A DNA stretch of 64,000 bases from Chondrus crispus (taxonomy: Eukaryota > Rhodophyta > Florideophyceae > Gigartinales > Gigartinaceae), in the NCBI RefSeq assembly GCF_000350225.1, contig NW_005179175.1:1-64000 (forward strand). Direction: 5' to 3'. Positions within the stretch are counted from its first letter, which is position 1. Each line of letters starts with the position of its first letter. Below the pieces are notes generated by a model that searched no databases, had not been told where the DNA came from, and saw nothing but the letters and a program-made list of their open reading frames with translations. Shown one piece after another: positions 56,335 to 64,000 of the stretch. Both the position numbers and the translations under genes were made by a program.

Positions 56335-57679
56335 CTCCCCCTCGATCACATGCTTTTACCAGAAGTAGCTACTGCAAGCCCTAGAAGTTCTACCGACTTT
56401 TGGAATAGAATTCGCCCAAGTGCTTTCGTCAGGATATCTGCAAGCATACAAGTGGTCAGACAATGCCACAAAGACACAATGTTTCTCTTAATAGCATCTC
56501 GTACATAGTCGTATTTCACATCGACATGTTTGTTACGACGGTTGATCGATTCATTCTTTGCAAACGAAATCGTCCCCACATTGTCACACCCCATCATAAT
56601 CATGGGATCAGAATCAAGTCCAAGGACATCCGCAACCACTTGACGCAACCAAGTCGCCTCCTTACACGCTTCACATAGTGCAATGTACTCAGTCTCACAA
56701 GTCGAGGTTGCAACCACAGTCTGTTTCCGGGCACTCCAACTGATCGCTCCACCGCAGAACTTGAAAACGTATCCGCTGGTCGACTTGCGAGAGTCTGAAC
56801 AACCGGCCCAGTCAGCATCACTGAACCCGAACAACTCCGGCGATTTGGATTTATTGTCAAACACGATTCCTAAGTTTCGAGTCCCTTGCACGCATCGCAT
56901 TACTCGTTTCACACCTGCCCAGTGTGACTCACATGGGTTGGAAGAATGTTGAGAAAGCTTTCCAAGCGCATATGCCAAGTCTGGACGAGTGCCAACCATC
57001 AAGTACATAAGGCAGCCCACTGCCTCACGATACGGTGCGTTTGTTTCGGAGTCGTTTTCTGTAGAAATCGTGGTTGCGTGACCTTGTTTCATTGGAGTCA
57101 GAGAAGGGTTACAAGTCGACATTTTAAAACGGTCAAGCACATTTGATGCATACTTAGTTTGAGGGAGACTCAACGTCTTGGCGGTGCGATCCCTTTGAAT
57201 CTCAAGACCAATGCAGACTTTCGCTTCATCAAGGTCTTTCATCTCAAACCGTTTATTAAGCTCCCCCTTCATCCATTTGATGGCATCGATATCACTACCA
57301 GCGAGTAACAAGTCATCAACATAAAGTGCAATCAGCATGATAGTGTTACCGATGCGTTTAATGTAGAGGCAATGTTCACTACGTGAATTCTCAAATCCTA
57401 GTTCACCGAGTAAGAAATCATCCACTTTGGCATGCCATTGACGAGGTGCTTGTTTAAGACCGTAAAGTGCTTTCAAAAGTTTACACACGTGATCACTTTT
57501 GCCTTTGTCAATGCACCCTTCGGGTTGCTCCATGTAGATGTCTTCATCCAAGTCGCCGTTCAAAAACGCGGTCACGACATCCATCTGATGAAGTTCGAGG
57601 TCATAATGAGCAACTAAGGCAAGAAGTAGAAGAATAGTGGTAAACTTTATGACAGGGGCATATGTCTCAGAATAGTAAA

Positions 57680-60201
57680 TATTGAGAATGTGCGACCACA
57701 TGCTGTTATCTGGAAAGTGCAAAATCGAGCAACACGTGTACATGACTCGACGGTCCGGACCCTCACCCCATATCACCACATGACACGTGTTAGGTCTCAG
57801 ATTTTGGGGTTCTGGGGACGGAAGTGGACTTTTGGAGGGTTATGCAAATTTGCATAAATGCCGAAAATTTGCATTTGGCCCGAACCGTTATAAGGCTACA
57901 CAGGCAATACTGCAAATCTATTGGGTGTCGGTTCAAATGCTGCAATTCTATTGGTCTGTATTGAAAATGTGCGACCACATGCTGTTATCTGAAAAGGTCA
58001 AAATCGAGTGACACGTGTACATGACTGCACGGTCCGGGCGCTCTTACCCATATCACGACATGACACGTGTAAAATCCCAGATTTTGGGGTTCCGGGGACG
58101 AAAGTGGCCTCTCGGAGGGTCATGCAAATTTGCATAGTTTTGCCAAGTGGAACCTTGGCCCGTAGCACTATAGACTACACAGGAAATACTGCAATTATAT
58201 TGGCCCTCAGGTCTAATACCGCAAATCTATTGGTCGAGCGTTGTCCACGTGTGCCTCATTGGCCTTGTGATGTACTTTAAATGGCCTGTATATGCCATAA
58301 TTACGTTGTTTTGGGGGTTTCAAGTGGTTTGTCATGGTTGTAATGGGTAATTGCATGGGGCCCCCGGGCGGGACACATGTATGCCGTGTACACATGTACA
58401 CGTCGCCAGGTGAATTCGTGTACGTACACATGTACACGCATCCAGGTGTATGCACATGAGGGTTTACAGGTTTACAGTGTCAGACTGTTTGCCATCCTGC
58501 GCGTGTCCGAGTACAGTACATGTGAATCAAAAGTACAACAAGTACTTCTCGCGAGAGGAATACAGTTGTGCGATTATTCTGTGTACGCGTCACGCTGTAT
58601 GCGAGTCTTGCGTGAGCACGCGCCGTTGCACTGTGCTCTCGTCATGGTGCGCCGTTGGATGCAAGTTCATGACAGTACTCGTGTGATTTACATGTATTCT
58701 CATGTGAGTTGTGTAGAAAGTCTGGATGCACATTGTTATAACTTGCCATAATTGTCTGACAGTGCTTGGCGAAATTAGTAAGGTGAGAAACAAGGATACG
58801 TATGGCGATTGTGATGTGAAAGACGTTTGCGTTGTTGGAAATAGACAAGTGCCAAGTTGTTCGTTGCACAACAATGAAGTCTGGCATGACTGGATGCAGA
58901 TTAGTAAGGTGTGAAACAGTTGCATGCATAGGGCCATGGTTTACAGTCATTTGGAATGTGTAGAAATAGTTGTGAGCTAATAGTTACGAATCGATTCGTA
59001 AGGTGGAAATCGAACAGTATGGTCGGGCCACAAGAGGACCGCGCTTGGTCGCGCATAGTAGAGTATGGTTTACTGGGAGTCGGAGTAGAGCGATAGTGTA
59101 GCACTCGAAGTGTATAAGTATCGCAGGAAAAACGGCTTCAAAGTAAACCTCGGCACCAACTCCTTCACTCACACACATCAACCTGCCTTCCTTCTTTCCC
59201 TTGCCCCTCCGAGCCTACCATTAGTCTGTTATTGTCCATTTATATGCAGTCATGCTGGTGATATATCTTTATTGATCTGTGTACGTTTTAATTACATCAT
59301 TTCGACGGTTTCAAGTTGTTCACCATGGTTGTAATGGGTAATTACGGGTGGCCTTGGCGCTGGACACTTGTGTGCGGTGTAAACATGTACACGTCGCCAG
59401 GTTGCTGCGTGTACGTACACTTGGACACGTCGCCTGCATACGGTCCGGCGCGTGTCCGAGCACAGTACATGTGAATTAAAAGTACAACAAGTATTTCTCA
59501 CAAGAGACATGTACTTACATGAGTATTCAGTGTACGCGTCACGCTGTATGCGACCCTTGCATCAGCATGCGCCGTTGTACTACACTCTGGTCAGCATGGG
59601 ACGTTGTACTGTGCTCTCGTTATGGTGCGCCGTTGGATGCAAGTTGATGACAGTACTGGTGTGATTCACATCGGATATCACGTGAGATGTGTAGAAAGTC
59701 TGGATGCACATTGTTGCTACCCGTCATAGTTGTCTGGCAGTGTGTACCGAAATTAGTAAGGTACGAAACAAGGGCATGTATGGGGACTGAGATATGACAG
59801 GACTTTGCGTTGTTGGAAATAGAGAGATGCCAAGTTGTTCATTGTGCAAGAATATATTCTGTCATGTCTGGATGCAGATTAGTACGGTATGAAACGATTG
59901 CATGCATAGGGCCATGGTTTACAGTCCCTCCAAAACGTGTAGAAACTGTTGTGCACTGATAGTCAATAGTCAATTCGTAAGGTGGAAATAGAACAGTGTG
60001 GACGGGCCAGAAGAGGACCGCGCTTGGTTGCGCATATGGTGAGTACGGTTTACCAGGTGCCAAAGTAATGGGATAGTGTGACACTCAAAGTGTATAAGTA
60101 TCGCCGAAAGACGGCTCCAAGTAAATCTCGGTACCAACTCTGTCACTCACACACATCAACCTGCCCTCCTTCTTTCCCTTGCCCGTCCGAACCTACCATT
60201 A
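57680..60201 (+). mobile_element. Solo LTR K (copia-1, H/I subfamily), interrupted by solo LTR L
   Basis: It starts TATTGAGAATG at 57680 and ends CCTACCATTA at 60201. Without L and its duplication it is about 1,252 bp. Flanks GTAAA (57675-57679) and GTCAA (60202-60206) match at 4 of 5. It lies in the RT domain of J, opposite in direction. Confidence 0.9.
57959..59223 (+). mobile_element. Solo LTR L (copia-1, 1265 bp) inside K
   Basis: A complete LTR flanked by GTCTG on both sides (57954-57958 and 59224-59228). LTR H shows the empty site at about 50490. L shares private variants with LTR M (AATACCGCAAATC, AATTATATTGG). Confidence 0.95.
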
Positions 60202-61882
60202 GTCAAGACCTTGCACTTGCTGGAATCCACGAGCAACAAGTCTGGCTTTTGCACTTTCAACTATATCGCCATTTGCATCAGGCAGTTGCTTGACATTGAA
60301 AACCCATCGAGATGTCAAGATGGTTGACGCCTCAGATCGAGGAACAAGTTTCCAAGTCCGATTCTTAGTCAGCGAGGCAAGTTCTTTGTCAACGCCGGTC
60401 TGCCAAAATGCAGCTCTAGGACCGTTGGTTGCCTGGTTGAAAGTCTTGGGACCTTCAATAGCGACATGCGCATGTGAAAGAAGACCAGCTGCAAAGTTGC
60501 TCCTCCACCATGATCCGGGAGGTCTGCTGACTCGAGACGATCTTCGCACAGCTGGAGTCGGAGTTGGAGGGGTGACATTCGGAGTTTCGACGGCAGTTGG
60601 TACATCATCTTCATCTTCATCATTCTCACTTACAGAATGAGCACCATCGTTTTCAAGAACGTCCTCCGAAACTTCATCCTCTTCAGAACCCACCTCATCC
60701 GTATTTAGGGTATCAGCTGTATTCCCATTGTCGCCATCGAGCAGTACAACGTCAACATCAGAGTTGATTGAATCACTTTCGTGTGCAGGAATGTCATGCA
60801 TACCACATGTCGATTCATCAAACTTGACATCCCGTGACACAACAATTTTATTCAACTCTCCGTCCCAGAGTTTGTATGCCTTACTGCATTGCGAGTACCC
60901 AAGAAACATTGCTTCACGCGCTCGCAAGTCCAGCTACGGAGCTCTAATTTTGGTAATGTATACCAACATTTTGACCCAAATACTCGCAAATGGCCAACAT
61001 TTGGAGTGGAATTCATCCAAATGTGGTGCGGGGTTGTATTAACGGGCAAAGCGCGTGAAGTAACTCGATTACGTACATATACCGCAGTGGCAAGAGCCTC
61101 GGCCCAGAATCCCTTACTGACCTGTTTATGAGAAAGCATAGAGCGGACAAGATCAATCAAAGTTCGATTTAAACGTTCAGCAACACCGTTTTGTTCAGGG
61201 GTGTACGCCGTTGTGAGTTGGTGATGCGTACCGTTTAAATCTAAATGCGACTTGAATTCCGTCGACAAGTACTCTCCCCCTCGATCAGTGCGAAGCACCT
61301 TTACTTTGCGACCAGTGTGGGTTTGAGCCAACTTTTCATACTACTTGTATTTTGCAAACGCCTCAGATTTATTTCTCATCGTGTACACAACTACCCAGTT
61401 CGAGTGATCATCTACAAATGTAATGAAGTATCTCGAACCACCAATGGACTGTACTTCGAGCGGACCGCAAACGTCAGAATGTACCAAGTCAAGACAGTTC
61501 TGTGCTCGAGACGATGATCGCTGTTTTGGGATTACTGATCGCGTTGCTTTGCCAAACACACGCAGGATAAATGGGAGAGTGATTGTCAGACTTCGGAATC
61601 GTTGCACTGATGACATCGCTTTGACGAACGTTGATGCCACTTACCACATTATTGTGAATCATTGATGCGATTCCTTGTACATTAACATGGGCCATGCGTT
61701 CATGTAGCGTCTGCAGGGTAACTACGTGAGCAGAAAAGGTTTCATTCATGACGTCAAGTATGTACAAATCCCCAACTTGACTCGCTGTGGCAACTACAGT
61801 TGGTCCTGCAGTAACGCGGCATTTCTCATTTTCAAATGACACTTGCAAACCCTTTGAAACTATTTGGCTAACAGACAGTAGC

Positions 61883-63147
61883 TAATGGTAGGCTCGGAGG
61901 GGCAAGGGAAAGAAGGAAGGCAGGTTGATGTGTGTGAGTGAAGGAGTTGGTGCCGAGGTTTACTTTGAAGCCGTTTTTCCTGCGATACTTATACACTTCG
62001 AGTGCTACACTATCGCTCTACTCCGACTCCCAGTAAACCATACTCTACTATGCGCGACCAAGCGCGGTCCTCTTGTGGCCCGACCATACTGTTCGATTTC
62101 CACCTTACGAATCGATTCGTAACTATTAGCTCACAACTATTTCTACACATTCCAAATGACTGTAAACCATGGCCCTATGCATGCAACTGTTTCACACCTT
62201 ACTAATCTGCATCCAGTCATGCCAGACTTCATTGTTGTGCAACGAACAACTTGGCACTTGTCTATTTCCAACAACGCAAACGTCTTTCACATCACAATCG
62301 CCATACGTATCCTTGTTTCTCACCTTACTAATTTCGCCAAGCACTGTCAGACAATTATGGCAAGTTATAACAATGTGCATCCAGACTTTCTACACAACTC
62401 ACATGAGAATACATGTAAATCACACGAGTACTGTCATGAACTTGCATCCAACGGCGCACCATGACGAGAGCACAGTGCAACGGCGCGTGCTCACGCAAGA
62501 CTCGCATACAGCGTGACGCGTACACAGAATAATCGCACAACTGTATTCCTCTCGCGAGAAGTACTTGTTGTACTTTTGATTCACATGTACTGTACTCGGA
62601 CACGCGCAGGATGGCAAACAGTCTGACACTGTAAACCTGTAAACCCTCATGTGCATACACCTGGATGCGTGTACATGTGTACGTACACGAATTCACCTGG
62701 CGACGTGTACATGTGTACACGGCATACATGTGTCCCGCCCGGGGGCCCCATGCAATTACCCATTACAACCATGACAAACCACTTGAAACCCCCAAAACAA
62801 CGTAATTATGGCATATACAGGCCATTTAAAGTACATCACAAGGCCAATGAGGCACACGTGGACAACGCTCGACCAATAGATTTGCGGTATTAGACCTGAG
62901 GGCCAATATAATTGCAGTATTTCCTGTGTAGTCTATAGTGCTACGGGCCAAGGTTCCACTTGGCAAAACTATGCAAATTTGCATGACCCTCCGAGAGGCC
63001 ACTTTCGTCCCCAGAACCCCAAAATCTGGGATTTTACACGTGTCATGTCGTGATATGGGTAAGAGCGCCCGGACCGTGCAGTCATGTACACGTGTCACTC
63101 GATTTTGACCTTTTCAGATAACAGCATGTGGTCGCACATTTTCAATA
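61883..63147 (-). mobile_element. 3' LTR of copia-1 element M (1265 bp)
   Basis: Minus orientation, next to the polypurine tract at 63148. Nearly identical to L. It interrupts the protease/integrase part of J. Confidence 0.95.
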
Positions 63148-63158
63148 CCTCCCCTCGA

Positions 63159-64000
63159 TCACATGCTTTGGGCAGCTTTGCACTCGGAAAGCCCAACCAT
63201 GCCCACGAACTTTTCAAACAGCACGCGACCAAGTGGTTTGGTCAGCATATCGGCTGGCATTTCTGTTGTCGGACAATGGTACAATGTGACCAGTTTTCGC
63301 TGCACCGCATCTCGAACAAAATGATACGTAATATCAATGTGCGTGTTCCGACGATTTGTAGATTCGTTCTGAGAACACGCAATCGTACCAGCGTTGTCAC
63401 ATCCAACGCGAATTGTTGGATCCGAATTCGCACCAAGTACATCAGCATGGAAACGTCGAAGCCACGCAGCCTCTTTGCATGCTTCACTGAGTGCGATGTA
63501 TTCTGCCTCACAAGTAGACTTTGCAACTACTGTTTGTTTCCGGGAAGCCCAACTGATAGGCCCATCACAAAGCTTGAACACGTACCCACTCGTTGATTTC
63601 CGTGATTCAAGGCATCCACCCCAATCTGCGTCGCTATACCTATGAAGTTCCGTACCAAGATCATCTTTACCAAACACTATTCCAAGATGCTGGGACCCAC
63701 GCAAGTATCTCAAAACACGTTTCACACCTGACCAGTGCGACTCGTGAGGGTCGGCACAGTGTTGAGATAACTTTCCAATGGCATACGCAATATCGGGGCG
63801 GGTCCCGACCATTAGGAACATTAGACATCCAATGGCCTGACGATATGGTTCAAAGCATGGGTTGTCATCAGTGCCAGTTTCGGCCACTTGCATTGTGACA
63901 TGTCGAGACTGTTCCATCGGAGTAACGCAAGGATTGCATGCCGACATTTTGAACCGTTTCAGTACTGCTTGGGCATACTTCGACTGCGTGACGGTCAGGA
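63159..64000 (-). CDS. Copia-1 pol of element M, RT end and RNase H, runs off the window
   Basis: The frame is open to the window edge. It holds the end of RT (QSKYAQAVLKRFKMS, VTPMEQSRH) and all of RNase H (YSDADWGG, CEAEYIAL, CDNAGT, ADMLTKPLGR). No lesion is visible. It shares variants with element I. The rest of the element, with its 5' LTR, should lie to the right. Confidence 0.9.
   Translation of the reverse strand, partial: LTVTQSKYAQAVLKRFKMSACNPCVTPMEQSRHVTMQVAETGTDDNPCFEPYRQAIGCLMFLMVGTRPDIAYAIGKLSQHCADPHESHWSGVKRVLRYLRGSQHLGIVFGKDDLGTELHRYSDADWGGCLESRKSTSGYVFKLCDGPISWASRKQTVVAKSTCEAEYIALSEACKEAAWLRRFHADVLGANSDPTIRVGCDNAGTIACSQNESTNRRNTHIDITYHFVRDAVQRKLVTLYHCPTTEMPADMLTKPLGRVLFEKFVGMVGLSECKAAQSM

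Larger units (their letters stand above)
56346..61882 (-). pseudogene. Copia-2-like pol of element J, split by solo LTR K and cut by M
   Basis: Two exon-like blocks, 56346-57679 (RT end, RNase H) and 60202-61882 (protease end, integrase, linker, RT start), join at QGLD / YSETYAP once LTR K and one GTCAA are removed. Lesions: a frameshift near 60935, a Leu-to-stop TAG at 61341-61343, and a frameshift near 61550 inside the integrase zinc domain. RT YVDD and the integrase DDE residues are readable. RNase H is complete (GFSDADWAG). The upstream part is cut at 61883 by LTR M. This copy is older than G. Confidence 0.85.

Noticed and set aside
57680..57779. Pol of J starting in the K LTR
   Set aside because: The in-frame start is read through from LTR K; the true upstream pol resumes at 60202.

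Overview
The window is eukaryotic, repeat-choked DNA. Almost all of it is LTR retrotransposons inserted into one another, plus one pogo-like DNA transposon and about 1.4 kb that may be host sequence. The evidence is Ty3/gypsy and Ty1/copia polyproteins with their LTRs, primer-binding sites, polypurine tracts and 5-bp target-site duplications (TSDs). The copia elements use a primer-binding site matching the anticodon arm of eukaryotic initiator tRNA-Met. No bacterial operon, rRNA, tRNA or CRISPR array is present. The species cannot be fixed from the sequence. A repeat-rich alga (perhaps a red alga) or another protist is a low-confidence guess.

Left part (1-16621): the 3' half of gypsy element A (+) has the end of pol with a chromodomain, then a 5.8-kb module bounded by two near-identical polypurine-tract copies and carrying a long ANTISENSE ORF ('ORF-X', 5142-7731), then its 3' LTR (7789-8461). 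A interrupts a third copia family, of which the RNase H end and a 212-bp LTR remain (8462-9237). Then comes possible host DNA with a broken ORF whose first 29 residues resemble the histone H3 tail (9901-10682). That ORF is cut by gypsy element B (-), with its LTR at 10683-11290, a second decayed ORF-X (12963-15074) and an array of about 60-bp hairpin repeats (15566-16440).

Right part (16622-64000): gypsy element C (+; LTR, gag, protease) is interrupted at 20669 by copia element F. F's LTR is interrupted by a pogo-like transposon (20870-40731). That transposon is itself interrupted by a 17,054-bp array of copia-1 elements (21301-38354). F's internal region then holds copia-2 element G (43485-50176, both LTRs and a GGCTT TSD) and copia-1 element H (50223-). 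H is interrupted by I (-), I by J (-), J by solo LTR K and by element M (-), and K by solo LTR L. If every boundary is an insertion, the nest is eight elements deep (B, C, F, H, I, J, K, L).

The copia-1 array reads LTR(-) pol(-) LTR(+) gagN/leader(-) LTR(-) pol(+) LTR(+) gagN/leader(-) LTR(-). It is best explained by a solo LTR landing in gag (TSD TGGCC), then a tandem duplication sharing the middle LTR, then inversion of the second pol segment between inverted LTRs.

How the parts would work together: gag packages the RNA, protease matures the polyprotein, RT/RNase H copies it from a half-tRNA primer, and integrase inserts it. Nearly every copy is broken. Unusual accessory parts are ORF-X in the gypsy elements, a two-zinc-finger ORF between the copia-1 5' LTR and gag that seems to need splicing to gain a start codon, a conserved hairpin across the PPT/LTR junction of the copia elements, and a 50-bp leader block identical between two copia families.
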